Source: Gordonia neofelifaecis NRRL B-59395
GTDB lineage: Bacteria > Actinomycetota > Actinomycetes > Mycobacteriales > Mycobacteriaceae
Direction: 5' to 3'
Assembly (NCBI RefSeq): GCF_000192435.1
Contig: NZ_AEUD01000017.1
Location: 1-64,000, forward strand
DNA length: 64,000 bases
In this document: in pieces, positions 35,332-43,811 of the stretch
How positions within the stretch are numbered: the first letter of the stretch is position 1
Layout of the letters: every line of letters begins with the position of its first letter
Notes under the pieces: model-generated
The model's database searches: none
Told to the model about the DNA's origin: nothing
What the model saw: the letters and a program-made list of their open reading frames with translations, nothing else
Translations under genes and position numbers: made by a program

Positions 35332-36050
35332 CCCGGTGCGGCCCACGCGGTCAGGATCACCTCGAACTTGGCGCGCAGTTCAGGGGTGAACGCGCCGCGG
35401 ACTCGGCTCATCAGCTGCCGATCCTGCGGGGAGATCGTCAGGCTTCGCTGGCGCTGTCGGTCCGCGTGATCGGTCTCCTGCCCGTCGGGGTCGAGGTGAG
35501 CGAGCAGCCGGTCGCCGACCTTTCCCAGCTCCTCCGGGCTCAGGCCGGCCGCGGCCTCGGCCAACTGGGCCTCGGCGCGTGCCTTCACCTCGGCACTGAT
35601 GGCCCCCGGGATCTTGGCCATCACCGACGAGATCACCAGTGCGTGGCCGGCGCCGATCACGCCCTCCTCAACGGCCGCGGCAGTGGCTGAGGCGCGTGGC
35701 GGCAGGGTCTCGCCCTGGAGATTGGAGAAGCGGCCGATCGTTTCGGCGAGACGCAGGCGGCGCCCGGCTTCGCCGGTCCCGACTCGCAGGCCGTGGGCGA
35801 GGTACTGCCGTGGATTCAAGTACCCCGCGGTCCGGTGCGCATTGCGGTCGGAGACCTCGACCAGCAGGCCTGCGGTGACGCCGTCCCAGCGCCGCCGAAT
35901 TCGCTCGGCGGCCTCGGCATGAGCCAGCAGAGCCTGTTCCGACTCCGGTGCCAGCGATGCGGCAGTGAGCTTGGCCCCGGCGGCCTCGATCAGGGCCAGG
36001 AGGGCTGCCGGGTTCTCGGGCAGATCGACGGCACCGGTCTGATCGCTCAT
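35328..36050 (-). CDS. DUF222 domain protein, N-terminal part (split gene)
   Basis: The 240-residue frame encodes the DUF222 half: ALLAHAEAAERIRRRWDGVT, RTAGYLNPRQYLAHGLRVGT, LRLAETIGRFSNLQG, ISAEVKARAEAQLAEAAAGL and ELRAKFEVILTAWAAPG, then a stop exactly where family members continue into NPAD. The other half begins in the next frame at that point. One missing base in the CCGGG run would explain it. RBS GGGAGG precedes the ATG by eight bases. DUF222-HNH proteins are repeated in actinobacterial genomes and may be selfish nucleases. Confidence 0.78.
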   Translation of the reverse strand: MSDQTGAVDLPENPAALLALIEAAGAKLTAASLAPESEQALLAHAEAAERIRRRWDGVTAGLLVEVSDRNAHRTAGYLNPRQYLAHGLRVGTGEAGRRLRLAETIGRFSNLQGETLPPRASATAAAVEEGVIGAGHALVISSVMAKIPGAISAEVKARAEAQLAEAAAGLSPEELGKVGDRLLAHLDPDGQETDHADRQRQRSLTISPQDRQLMSRVRGAFTPELRAKFEVILTAWAAPG

Positions 36051-36206
36051 TGCTGTCACCTCCCGTCGAATATTGGCTGGTCATGCCTGGTTTTCGATTA
36101 CCTGAAAGGTATCAGGAGGGTACGACAGAATCGGATTGGCCGGAGGGCGGCGGGGGATGTCGGGAATCTTCAAGACCATTCCTCTGCCGAGCCGTACGGT
36201 CGAGAC

Positions 36207-36779
36207 ATGGAAACTTCTGTCGCACTGAATCAGACGCTCAACGACCTCGCCGATCTGCTCGACAGTGCCGCCGACACTCCCGCGACGGCGCCCACACCGT
36301 GTTCCGACTTCGACTTTCAGACCCTCCGCCACCACGTCGTCGGCTGGCTGAGCGCCTTCGCCGACGGCTACACCTCGGCCGACCATCTCTGCGGCGATCC
36401 GGGCGCGGTCACCGTGACCGGCACTGGTGCGGAACAGGTCCGCGCGCTGGCGGGCAGGCTCGACGAGGTGCTTCCTGCTGCGACCGCCGATCCGGTCCGG
36501 ATCGGCGACTCGGCGATGCCGGGCGACATGGCGCTCTCGATGATGTTGTGGGAGTACCAGGTTCACGGCTGGGATCTCGCCCGGGCGGCGGGCGAGAACT
36601 GGTCGCCGGCAGACGCGGGGGTCGAGGCGTCATTGCAGTTCGCGCCGAACATGCTCAGCCCCGATTTTCAGGGCGAGGGCAAGCCTTTCGGCGTCAGTGT
36701 TCCGGTGGCGGACGACGCGCCTGCGATCGACCGCCTCGTCGGACTCTCGGGTCGCGATCCGAACTGGACCGTCGCCTGA
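36207..36779 (+). CDS. TIGR03086 family (DinB-like, maleylpyruvate isomerase-type) protein
   Basis: The 190-residue protein matches the actinobacterial TIGR03086 family in the DinB/mycothiol-dependent isomerase superfamily: an N-terminal helix with TPCSDFDFQTLRHHVVGWLS carrying the metal-binding His, a central ALSMMLWEYQVHGWDLARA helix with the other His, and a C-terminal FGVSVPVADDAPAIDRLVGL. Proteins of this fold bind a divalent metal and often mycothiol. Its own substrate is unknown. It lies in the 840 bp between the split DUF222 gene and tRNA-Gly. Confidence 0.82.
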   Translation: METSVALNQTLNDLADLLDSAADTPATAPTPCSDFDFQTLRHHVVGWLSAFADGYTSADHLCGDPGAVTVTGTGAEQVRALAGRLDEVLPAATADPVRIGDSAMPGDMALSMMLWEYQVHGWDLARAAGENWSPADAGVEASLQFAPNMLSPDFQGEGKPFGVSVPVADDAPAIDRLVGLSGRDPNWTVA

Positions 36780-36889
36780 CGGAGTCGCTCGACACCAGCG
36801 CCGCCTCACACCGACCCTTTTCCGGGGCGTCGGTCACTGCGCGATGATTCCGGTTTGCTAGGGTTGGAGCCGCGAGATCACCTCGCAGT

Positions 36890-36963
36890 GCCGATGTAGT
36901 TTAGTGGTAGAACATCAGCTTCCCAAGCTGAGAGTGCGGGTTCGATTCCCGTCATCGGCTCCA
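36890..36963 (+). tRNA. tRNA-Gly (anticodon CCC)
   Basis: The cloverleaf folds cleanly: the acceptor stem GCCGATG pairs with CATCGGC, the D-arm region is TAGTTTAGTGGTAGAAC, the anticodon loop TTCCCAA sits on the TCAGC/GCTGA stem, and the T-arm is GCGGGTTCGATTCCCGT. The discriminator is T and an encoded CCA follows. The anticodon CCC reads the GGG glycine codon. A short reading frame across it (from about 36904) is spurious. Confidence 0.96.
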
Positions 36964-37120
36964 CGAAATCCCCTGTCAGACAGGTACTTCGGCCTCGGTT
37001 CGTCGAACGAGTGGAGAAGTACATCGCCCCGAGTGTGCGCGCAGCGCGAATCTGTGGGACGCTTGATACAGCGGTGGGCGGATCTTGTCCTCCGCATCCT
37101 GAAGAAAGCAGTAACACAGC
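36964..37120 (+). other. Leader region between tRNA-Gly and cspA
   Basis: No gene is visible in these 157 bp. The region is less GC-rich near its 3' end (GAAGAAAGCAGTAACACAGC), which precedes the cspA start. Cold-shock genes usually carry long structured leaders that control translation, so part of this stretch is probably the cspA 5' untranslated region; promoter elements cannot be placed with confidence. Confidence 0.4.
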
Positions 37121-37324
37121 ATGACACAAGGAACCGTCAAGTGGTTCAACGGCGAGAAGGGCTTCGGCTTCATCGCTCCCGATAACGGCGGCGAGGACGT
37201 GTTCGTCCACTTCTCCGCAATCGCAGGTAGCGGCTTCCGCAACCTCGAAGAGGCTCAGCGGGTCGAGTTCGACCTGGAGCAGGGCGCCAAGGGCCCCCAG
37301 GCGACGAACGTGACCGCCATCTAA
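37121..37324 (+). CDS. cspA: Cold-shock protein (CspA family)
   Basis: The 67-residue OB-fold protein binds single-stranded nucleic acid. RNP1 (KGFGFIAP, residues 13-20) and RNP2 (DVFVHFSAI, about 26-34) are intact, and the length and the ending QATNVTAI are those of actinobacterial CspA. It acts as an RNA chaperone, often constitutively in actinobacteria. A strong terminator follows 21 bp after the stop, so it is a single-gene unit. Confidence 0.97.
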   Translation: MTQGTVKWFNGEKGFGFIAPDNGGEDVFVHFSAIAGSGFRNLEEAQRVEFDLEQGAKGPQATNVTAI

Positions 37325-37345
37325 GCGGCCAGACACGTACAGCAG

Positions 37346-37379
37346 AGCCCCAGATCTCGAAAGATGATCTGGGGCTTTT
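37346..37379 (+). terminator. Rho-independent terminator of cspA
   Basis: AGCCCCAGATC (37346-37356) pairs perfectly with GATCTGGGGCT (37366-37376) across a nine-base loop TCGAAAGAT, followed by TTTT. It lies directly downstream of cspA in the same orientation. Confidence 0.92.
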
Positions 37380-37594
37380 GCGTTGCCGGGAGCCGCGACG
37401 TTCCACGCGGCGTCGACGACTGGAGCCGTATCCGCGCAGTTCGCCGACGCACGCGCGGTCCCTCACCGAGCGTTCTCCCCGGAAGTGAGCGAACGCAGCT
37501 GACGGGCTCGAATCGGTAGTCGTTCAGATGCCGGACTGCCGATCGCGCGCCGTCTAGATTCTCAGGGGACGCCCATGCGATCTCTGGAGGCTCG

Positions 37595-38074
37595 ATGACC
37601 ATGCCACCGCCCGGCGGGGAACCGCAGTGGGGGAACCGTCCGCCCGGGCTGCCGCAACCGATCGCGCTCGGGATGATGGCGTCATCGCCGTACCTGACGG
37701 AGGGCGTCGCGATCACCTGCGGATTCGCGGTCTTCGGGCCGATCCTGGCGTCGTCGCAGGTGAGCATCGAGGTCGATGGCTATGAGTTGGCACCCGCAGC
37801 GTGGGGGCGGATCGAGGTTCCGGTTCTCCCCGGGACACACCGATTCCGGGTCTTCATCCGGCGAGGAACCAAGTGCAAGAACGTCGCCGAGTGGACTGGT
37901 GACGTATGCCGCGGCGAATTGCTCGAACTGAGCTACTTCTTCCCGCGGTGGGGAGGCGTGCAGCTGTATCCGGCGCCGACCGTGCAGGAGCGGCGCCGGG
38001 CGGTCGCCATCTTCCTCGCCGCCTCCGCTGCGCTGTGGGCGGTGCTGATGCTGCTCGTGCTCATCCTCACCTGA
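37595..38074 (+). CDS. Hypothetical protein with one C-terminal membrane helix
   Basis: I do not recognise this 159-residue protein. A Pro/Gly-rich N-terminus (PPPGGEPQWGNRPPGLPQP) precedes a beta-rich region (VSIEVDGYELAPAAWGRIEV, then PGTHRFRVFIRRG) and a single C-terminal membrane helix (AIFLAASAALWAVLMLLVLI). The middle resembles PEGA-like or small carbohydrate-binding beta domains only loosely. Upstream, GATCTCTGGAGGCTCG provides the ribosome binding site. A similar Pro-rich start with tail-anchored topology suggests a membrane-associated accessory protein; no function is claimed. Confidence 0.65.
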   Translation: MTMPPPGGEPQWGNRPPGLPQPIALGMMASSPYLTEGVAITCGFAVFGPILASSQVSIEVDGYELAPAAWGRIEVPVLPGTHRFRVFIRRGTKCKNVAEWTGDVCRGELLELSYFFPRWGGVQLYPAPTVQERRRAVAIFLAASAALWAVLMLLVLILT

Positions 38075-38151
38075 CGCTCGGCGGCACCGTTCTGACTGAT
38101 TTCGCGGGGTACGCGTGACGACGGTCGTGCGGTCGTGGTGCGATTGACAGG

Positions 38152-38721
38152 ATGAACACCACCGAACCCGGCAGTTCGCGCGCTAACAACCATTACGTGG
38201 CCGCGCTGCTGCGCCCGATAGGGGCGATGGCGGTCCTGCTGGTCGGCTACTTCCTCCTGCCGATCGGACGTGACAGCAACTGGAAGGTGGTCGGCATGAC
38301 GCTCGGCGTCGGCCTGCTGGTCGGGTTCTGCGTCTGGGAGGTCCGGCACTTCCTGCGGTCGACGCGGCCGGTGGCGACGGCCATCGAGATGCTGGCCGCC
38401 GTCATGTGTTTCTACATCGTGGCGTTCTCGGCGACCTACTTCCTGTTCAGCGAGTATGTGGCGGGTGCCTTCAACGAGCATCTGTCGAGAGTCGACGCGC
38501 TCTATTTCTGCCTCACGGTCTTCACGACAACCGGATTCGGCGACATCGCCGCAGTGTCGGAGCCGGCGCGGGTCGCGGTGTCGATCCAGATGGCCAGCAC
38601 GCTGATTCTTCTGGGACTCGGGATCAGGTTCCTCAACGTGCTTGTCCAGGAACGTGTCTCGGGCGGCGGTCGGCTGCATGACCTGCGCAGACGCCGGGCT
38701 GAGGATCCTGACGGCCGATAA
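38152..38721 (+). CDS. Two-pore-helix ion channel family protein (K+ channel-like)
   Basis: The 189-residue protein has four hydrophobic helices. The last two flank a pore segment YFCLTVFTTTGFGDIAAV with selectivity filter TTTGFGD (residues 125-131), close to the K+ channel TVGYGD type. The first two helices (MAVLLVGYFLLPIG; MTLGVGLLVGFCVWEV) resemble the shortened voltage-domain-like hairpin of small actinobacterial channels. A cytoplasmic Arg-rich tail ends the protein. Filter Gly-Phe-Gly replaces Gly-Tyr-Gly, which is tolerated in bacterial homologues. Confidence 0.82.
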   Translation: MNTTEPGSSRANNHYVAALLRPIGAMAVLLVGYFLLPIGRDSNWKVVGMTLGVGLLVGFCVWEVRHFLRSTRPVATAIEMLAAVMCFYIVAFSATYFLFSEYVAGAFNEHLSRVDALYFCLTVFTTTGFGDIAAVSEPARVAVSIQMASTLILLGLGIRFLNVLVQERVSGGGRLHDLRRRRAEDPDGR

Positions 38722-38841
38722 GGCGAATTTCTTCCGATTTCCGGAAACCGATCGCAGTGTGCTGCCACAATCGACGCGCCCCGGTGGCTGTGCCAATGGT
38801 CGTCGGAGCGATACGTCCGCTAGATCCCACGGAGTGTGGCT

Positions 38842-40011
38842 ATGACGACTAGAACTGTTGGACTCCGGTTTCGCACGGGTGTGGCCGCACTGACCGCCGC
38901 CGCGGTGGTTTCAGTGCCCGCCCTCCAGGCGACTCCACCTACTACTACAGAGGCGATCGGCCCGCCGACGATCTCGAACGTCGACGTACGACCGGTCGAC
39001 TGGGTCAGCCCCATTCGAACCGTCGCGCAGCTCGGCGCGCACACCGCCCAGAACCTCGCCGACATCGCCAAGATCTTCATCGACGAGCCGGCGCCGATTC
39101 TGGTCAAGCTCGGCCGCAATCAGGTGTCGAACATCGAGTACCTGGCGGTCATCGGCGCCGACACCGCGGGCAAGATGATCGTGGTCCTCGCCGAGGTCCC
39201 CGGTGACGTGGTGGAGTCGTTCCGGTTGCTGCTGAACGGCGAGTTCAAGGAAGCGGCGGAGACGATCCTCTCGCCGGTCGCCGACGGTGCACAGGTGCTC
39301 GTCGAAGGCATCCAGGGACTCGGCCCGCTCGCGAAGAACATCGAGCAGAACGTATTCCGGGCGATCGGCGCCGGGGCGGTGATCCTGCTGCTGGCGACCC
39401 CGTCATTGCTGGGTACCGCCATGGGAGTGGTGGCGGTGGCGACGGTGACGGTGGCCAAGACCTCGGTCGCCTTCCTGCGCGGCGATTGGATCACGGTCGC
39501 GAGCGAGGTGATCAACGCTCCGGCGAGGCTGATCGACGCCGGACTCAACGGAGTGTCGGGCTCGGTGGGCTTCGAGATCCACATCCCGATTCTCGGAAAT
39601 GTGGGCGTCCAGGCTTCGACCGGAGTCCCCGGACTGCTCGGCGGATCGGGCACCAGCCTGACCATCGACGCGCCGTTCCTGGCTCCGCGCACCATCTCCT
39701 TCGAACTGCTGGACGGATTGGTGCCGACGGTGCTGGAGCATCGCGACATGATTGCGCGAGCCTTCCATCCGATCGACGTCCCGAGCCCGAGCGTTCGCGC
39801 CGATCAGCCGACGACCGTGCCGTCACCGGATGCCCGGCCTGCCGTCGCTCCCGCGCCGACGCCGGTGCTCGAGCAGTTGCCGCAGGCGATCCCCGATGCG
39901 GCCCAGCAGGTCGCTCACGATGTCGAGAACGCGGTCCGTTCCGCGGTGCCCGCCCCGGTCCAGGCACCGGTGCAGCAGTTCCTGGAGAACGCGCTGCCCG
40001 GATTGCACTGA
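38842..40011 (+). CDS. Secreted hypothetical protein with Pro/Ala-rich tail
   Basis: The 389-residue protein has a signal-like N-terminus (LRFRTGVAALTAAAVVSVPA, likely cleavage near residue 30). A long helical, Ala/Val-rich body has possible membrane-active segments (RAIGAGAVILLLATPSLLGT and MGVVAVATVTVAKTSVA), followed by a Gly-rich stretch (ASTGVPGLLGGSGTSLTIDA) and a Pro/Gln-rich tail ending FLENALPGLH. I do not recognise the family; it resembles secreted proteins of mycolate-producing actinobacteria in composition only. A GTG six bp upstream is a possible start. A strong terminator follows. Confidence 0.6.
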   Translation: MTTRTVGLRFRTGVAALTAAAVVSVPALQATPPTTTEAIGPPTISNVDVRPVDWVSPIRTVAQLGAHTAQNLADIAKIFIDEPAPILVKLGRNQVSNIEYLAVIGADTAGKMIVVLAEVPGDVVESFRLLLNGEFKEAAETILSPVADGAQVLVEGIQGLGPLAKNIEQNVFRAIGAGAVILLLATPSLLGTAMGVVAVATVTVAKTSVAFLRGDWITVASEVINAPARLIDAGLNGVSGSVGFEIHIPILGNVGVQASTGVPGLLGGSGTSLTIDAPFLAPRTISFELLDGLVPTVLEHRDMIARAFHPIDVPSPSVRADQPTTVPSPDARPAVAPAPTPVLEQLPQAIPDAAQQVAHDVENAVRSAVPAPVQAPVQQFLENALPGLH

Positions 40012-40016
40012 CCCGG

Positions 40017-40068
40017 ACGACGCCGGTCGACGAGTCGTGCGCGGCTCGTCGACCGGCGTCGTTTCTCC
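40017..40068 (+). terminator. Rho-independent terminator with an 18-bp perfect stem
   Basis: ACGACGCCGGTCGACGAG (40017-40034) pairs perfectly with CTCGTCGACCGGCGTCGT (40045-40062) across a ten-base loop, followed by TTCTCC. It lies six bases after the stop of the secreted unknown protein and separates it from dcd. Confidence 0.88.
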
Positions 40069-40139
40069 TGTTCGAACCGTCCCGCTGTCCGGTGCCGGCC
40101 ATCGGCGATTCGGGAGTCGATGCTCTAGTCTGAGGAATC

Positions 40140-40709
40140 GTGCTGCTATCAGACCGCGATATTCGTGCCGAGATCGACGCCGGGACCCTCGGCATCGAGC
40201 CGTTCGACCCGGGACTGGTCCAGCCGTCGAGTGTGGACGTACGCCTGGACTCCCTCTTCCGAGTCTTCAACAACACGAAGTACACCCACATCGATCCGGC
40301 GAAGCGACAGGATGAGCTGACCAGCCTGGTGGAGCCCAAAGAGGGTGAGCCGTTCGTGCTGCACCCGGGGGAGTTCGTCCTCGGATCGACGCTCGAGGTG
40401 TGCTCTCTGCCGAACTTCCTCGCCGGCCGGCTCGAAGGCAAATCGTCGCTCGGTCGCCTCGGCCTGCTGACGCATTCGACGGCAGGCTTCATCGACCCCG
40501 GTTTCTCGGGCCACATCACCCTGGAACTGTCGAATGTGGCGAACCTGCCGATCACTCTGTGGCCCGGAATGAAGATCGGCCAGTTGTGCCTCTTCCGCCT
40601 CACCAGCCCGGCGGAGCATCCGTACGGCAGCGCTTCCGTCGGGTCGAAGTACCAGGGGCAGCGCGGGCCCACCCCGTCGAAGGCCTATCTGAACTTCGAA
40701 AAGCCGTAG
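40140..40709 (+). CDS. dcd: dCTP deaminase (probably bifunctional dCTP deaminase/dUTPase)
   Basis: The 189-residue trimeric enzyme makes dUMP precursors from dCTP. Family blocks are [79 protein letters not shown] and [18 protein letters not shown]. The active-site Glu and Ser-Ser-Leu-Gly-Arg are intact. In mycobacteria the same protein also hydrolyses dUTP, giving dUMP directly. The GTG start opens on the conserved MLLSDRDI. Confidence 0.95.
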   Translation: MLLSDRDIRAEIDAGTLGIEPFDPGLVQPSSVDVRLDSLFRVFNNTKYTHIDPAKRQDELTSLVEPKEGEPFVLHPGEFVLGSTLEVCSLPNFLAGRLEGKSSLGRLGLLTHSTAGFIDPGFSGHITLELSNVANLPITLWPGMKIGQLCLFRLTSPAEHPYGSASVGSKYQGQRGPTPSKAYLNFEKP

Positions 40710-40718
40710 GGACATCTC

Positions 40719-41834
40719 GTGACAGGATCGCAGAACCGACAGCCGGAGTGGCTGACGGCCTTCGACCTGCCATGTGAACCCACGGGCGCGGTCATCGCGC
40801 TCGACCTCGTTCCCGAAGGCCTGTGGGCCGCCCGCGTCCGGGACGGCTCGGCGGCCGAGTCCGAACTCGAAGACCGGATCCACCCGTCGGTGCTCGACGC
40901 GCGCATCGCCGGGTACCTGCGCGACTCCGGAAAGGTCGATGCGGCCGCCCCGGAGGTGTTCGCCGAGCTGCTCGCGGTCGCGGGCCGCGCGAGGGCGTCG
41001 CTGGTGGGCCGCGACAGTGCGCTGATCATGGGCGACGAGCATCTGCGATTCGTGATGCTCACGCTCGACGACGTGGTCGAGGCGACGGTGCCCGAGGCGA
41101 ACCGCGCGCACGGCATGATCGTGGAACTGGCCGGCCTCCTGCCGGTGGATGCAGTTCTTCTCGGCCCGGGCCACGTCGCCTGGCCCGGACTCTGGGAGGC
41201 ACTCACCGAGCGCGGCTTCTCGGTGCTGCAACCCGGCGACGACTTCCCCGAGACCTTCGGCGGAAACGACTCCCCGACAGAACTCCTCAGCGCTGTCGAG
41301 GCGCCACAGGCGGTGCGCGCATGGGATGCGGCCGCGGCCGGACCGGAACTGGTGAATCCGGCCGACTACAACATGGACAGATTCGGGAACACCGTTCACC
41401 AGGAACCGGTGGGTCCCGTCGAAACCGACTCGGCCGAACCGCAGCCGGGGATGCGGGGCCGGATGATCGCGGTCGCCGCGGTGACCCTGCTCGCGGTGGG
41501 CGGTGGCGGCGTCGCGTTGGCGATGAACGCACACGAGAGTTCGGGGCCGGACCGGAACGCCGCCGAATCGGCGACGCGATCCTCGTCGAAGGCTCCCGGC
41601 ACCACCTCGGAGCCGGTGCGGGTACCGGGATCGGTGGACCCGAAAGACCTCGCCGCCGCCCGTGTGCCGATGCTGAAGTACACGACACCGCCTCCGCCGC
41701 CGCCGAAGAAGACGACGAAGGAGCAGTCGTCGGAGGCACAGACCGGTCCGGCGCCTCAGGCGCCTGCACGACCGCACCGTCGACGGACCATCCCGAACCC
41801 GATTCCGGGACTGCCGCCCATCGTGATCGGCTGA
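40719..41834 (+). CDS. Hypothetical bitopic membrane protein with actin-like-looking cytoplasmic half
   Basis: I do not recognise this 371-residue protein. The N-terminal 240 residues look cytoplasmic and globular (GAVIALDLVPEGLWAARVRD, then LVGRDSALIMGDEHLRFVML and LPVDAVLLGPGHVAWPGLWE). The alternation of short GxxxAxD strands recalls actin/Hsp70-like or type VII-associated proteins, but the nucleotide loops are not clear. One helix (MIAVAAVTLLAVGGGGVAL, about 247-265) is followed by a Ser/Thr/Pro-rich outer segment with PPPPPPKK and a basic Pro-rich end. It starts nine bases after dcd and is probably co-transcribed. Confidence 0.62.
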   Translation: MTGSQNRQPEWLTAFDLPCEPTGAVIALDLVPEGLWAARVRDGSAAESELEDRIHPSVLDARIAGYLRDSGKVDAAAPEVFAELLAVAGRARASLVGRDSALIMGDEHLRFVMLTLDDVVEATVPEANRAHGMIVELAGLLPVDAVLLGPGHVAWPGLWEALTERGFSVLQPGDDFPETFGGNDSPTELLSAVEAPQAVRAWDAAAAGPELVNPADYNMDRFGNTVHQEPVGPVETDSAEPQPGMRGRMIAVAAVTLLAVGGGGVALAMNAHESSGPDRNAAESATRSSSKAPGTTSEPVRVPGSVDPKDLAAARVPMLKYTTPPPPPPKKTTKEQSSEAQTGPAPQAPARPHRRRTIPNPIPGLPPIVIG

Positions 41835-41840
41835 GGTGCC

Positions 41841-42629
41841 TCAGTCCGGAGCGGCCGCTGAACTGGCCGAATCGCGCTGCTCGCGACGTTCGCGGGCGAC
41901 TGCGAGATAGTCGTCGACCTGGCGGGCCAGTTCGCGGTCGAGAGCGCGGTAAAGAGTGTTGTGCGCGGCGACGCGACCGGTGCTGCGGAGCGCTCCGAGG
42001 AACTCCGACGCCCAGTCCGATTCGGCGCCGCTCTCCGGAATCCAGCCGTCGAAGCGGCCTTCGGTGATGGCGCGACGCCCGGCGCTGATCAGCGTCTTCG
42101 CCGCGCGGTCCATGTCCTCGTCGAGCTGACGCTGCATCCCCAGGATGTAGGGCAGGGGGATCCCGATCTGCATCAGACGCTGGTAGGCGTCGATCGATTC
42201 GACGTCCTTGATCACGTACTGCGTCGGCGGATCGTCGTCGCCGACCGGTTCGATGAGGCCGAAGTCCTGGACCTTGTGCAGCAGCTTCGGGTCGCTGGTG
42301 TTCAGCTTCGCGTGCAGGTCGGACGCCGACACCGTGTCGGTGGCCGTCTGCGACCACGGTCGTGACACGACTTCGCGCAGACCGAGTGACTCGGCGATGT
42401 CGTCCCCGGTCTGGACGCGCTTGAAGAAGTCGCCGATGTGCGTCATGGTGAAGCCGCGGGCCAGCAGGTCGTTGATGACCCGCAGCTTCGCCAGATGCTC
42501 GTCGCCGTAGATCGCGATCCGGCCCCGCCGGATGGGTCGCGGAATCAATCCGCGGTCTTGATATCCACGCACGTTGCGCGTGGTGGTTCCCGCGGCGTGC
42601 GCCAGATCGTCGATTCGGTACTCGGCCAT
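41841..42629 (-). CDS. MerR-family transcriptional regulator
   Basis: The 262-residue regulator has an N-terminal MerR winged helix-turn-helix (YRIDDLAHAAGTTTRNVRGY, then QDRGLIPRPIRRGRIAIYGD) with the dimerisation helix after it, and a long helical C-terminal effector region without the Cys pattern of metal sensors. A ligand is not evident. It converges with the preceding gene, leaving six bp between the ends. Its target may be itself or the nearby lipid operon, but no MerR-type spacer promoter was found. Confidence 0.85.
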   Translation of the reverse strand: MAEYRIDDLAHAAGTTTRNVRGYQDRGLIPRPIRRGRIAIYGDEHLAKLRVINDLLARGFTMTHIGDFFKRVQTGDDIAESLGLREVVSRPWSQTATDTVSASDLHAKLNTSDPKLLHKVQDFGLIEPVGDDDPPTQYVIKDVESIDAYQRLMQIGIPLPYILGMQRQLDEDMDRAAKTLISAGRRAITEGRFDGWIPESGAESDWASEFLGALRSTGRVAAHNTLYRALDRELARQVDDYLAVARERREQRDSASSAAAPD

Positions 42630-42674
42630 GCTCAGTATTGTCCCAAACGCGGGTGCCCTCGCACCTGCGGCCGG

Positions 42675-43811
42675 TCAGATCTCGACGGTGAGCGACTCTG
42701 AATCGCAGCGCGACACGCAGGGCAGGAACCAGCCCTCGTCCCGCTCCGGCTGCGTCAGCAGGGTGTCCCGATGGTCCACGTCGCCCGCCGACGTCTTGAG
42801 ACGACAGGTGCCGCAGAAGCCCTGCTGGCACGAGTACGGCACCGCGGGATCGACCCGCCGAAGTGCGGTCAGCACAGATTCGTCGGCGGCCACCGTCTCG
42901 GTGCGCCCGGTGGAGGCGATCGTGACCTGGAACTCGGTGCCGTCGAGGATGGGTGGCGGCGAGAAGCGCTCGAAGTGGAGTTCGATGTCGCTGCGGTCGG
43001 TCAGGAAGGTTCGCAGGCTCTCGAGCATCGGTACCGGGCCGCAGGTATACACCGACAGTCCCGCGTCGTCGTCCGGCGTCGGGCCGACGAGCTCCGCCAT
43101 GGTCGGCAATCCGTCGACGTCGTCGGTGCGGACGGTGACCTTGTCGCCGTACTGCGCCAATTCCTCGGCGAACGGGATGGAGTCGGCGGACCGGCCGGAG
43201 TAGATCATCGACCAGTCGAGGCCGTAGCGGTCGGCCATCGCCACCATCGGCAGGATCGGCGTGATGCCGATGCCCGCAGCCACGAAGCGCAACTTGCGGC
43301 TCGCCGATCCGAAACCGGGAAGGACCAGGGGGAACGCATTGCGGGGACCCTTGATCTGGATCGAATCGCCGATCCGCAGCCCGTCGTGGACCTCGATGGA
43401 GCCGCCGCCTCCGTCGGGGATGCGCCGGACGGCGATCCGGTACGTATGGCGATCGCCGGGGTCACCGCACAGCGAGTACTCGCGCATGCGCCCGGACGGC
43501 AGCAACAGGTCCAGGTGCGCGCCCGGATGCCACTCGGGCAGGATCGACCGATCGGGTGCGGCGAAGGTCAGTGCGATGACGTTCTCGTCCACGGCGACCA
43601 CCGCGCGGTCGATGATGTCGAGGGTCAGCACGCCGTCGTCGGCGGCGGGGTCGCGCAGCGGGGAGACGGGACCCCAGAACGGGAACCACACCTTGCCGAT
43701 GCCGGTGAGCAGTCGCATCAGCGGATCACGCCGGAACCGACCGTACAGCTGAGGTGGCTCGGTGGACAGGTCGATCGCGTGCCGCGCGGAGTTGTTCGTC
43801 ATGATCGTCAT
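42675..43811 (-). CDS. PDR-type FAD/[2Fe-2S] ferredoxin reductase
   Basis: The 378-residue protein has an N-terminal extension of about 60 residues. An FAD domain of the ferredoxin-NADP reductase type follows (RMREYSLCGDP at about 108-118), then an NAD(P) domain (FVAAGIGITPILPMVAM; YTCGPVPMLESL) and a C-terminal plant-type [2Fe-2S] domain with Cys328, Cys333, Cys336 and Cys365. This is the phthalate-dioxygenase-reductase layout that hands electrons from NAD(P)H to an oxygenase. Its ATG overlaps the stop of the di-iron protein gene (ATGA), so the two are coupled. A longer upstream frame was rejected as antisense/out-of-frame reading of that gene. Confidence 0.92.
   Translation of the reverse strand: MTIMTNNSARHAIDLSTEPPQLYGRFRRDPLMRLLTGIGKVWFPFWGPVSPLRDPAADDGVLTLDIIDRAVVAVDENVIALTFAAPDRSILPEWHPGAHLDLLLPSGRMREYSLCGDPGDRHTYRIAVRRIPDGGGGSIEVHDGLRIGDSIQIKGPRNAFPLVLPGFGSASRKLRFVAAGIGITPILPMVAMADRYGLDWSMIYSGRSADSIPFAEELAQYGDKVTVRTDDVDGLPTMAELVGPTPDDDAGLSVYTCGPVPMLESLRTFLTDRSDIELHFERFSPPPILDGTEFQVTIASTGRTETVAADESVLTALRRVDPAVPYSCQQGFCGTCRLKTSAGDVDHRDTLLTQPERDEGWFLPCVSRCDSESLTVEI

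Noticed and set aside
34327-36050. Prophage or IS element marked by the HNH gene
   Set aside because: No integrase, transposase, att-like repeats or phage structural genes are near; DUF222-HNH proteins are common chromosomal genes in actinobacteria.
36099-36111. TACCT-GAA-AGGTA palindrome between DUF222 and TIGR03086 genes
   Set aside because: Only five-base arms; expected by chance at this length and not supported by context.
36904-37185. 93-codon frame beginning in the tRNA
   Set aside because: Its first part is the tRNA-Gly sequence and it has no coding character.
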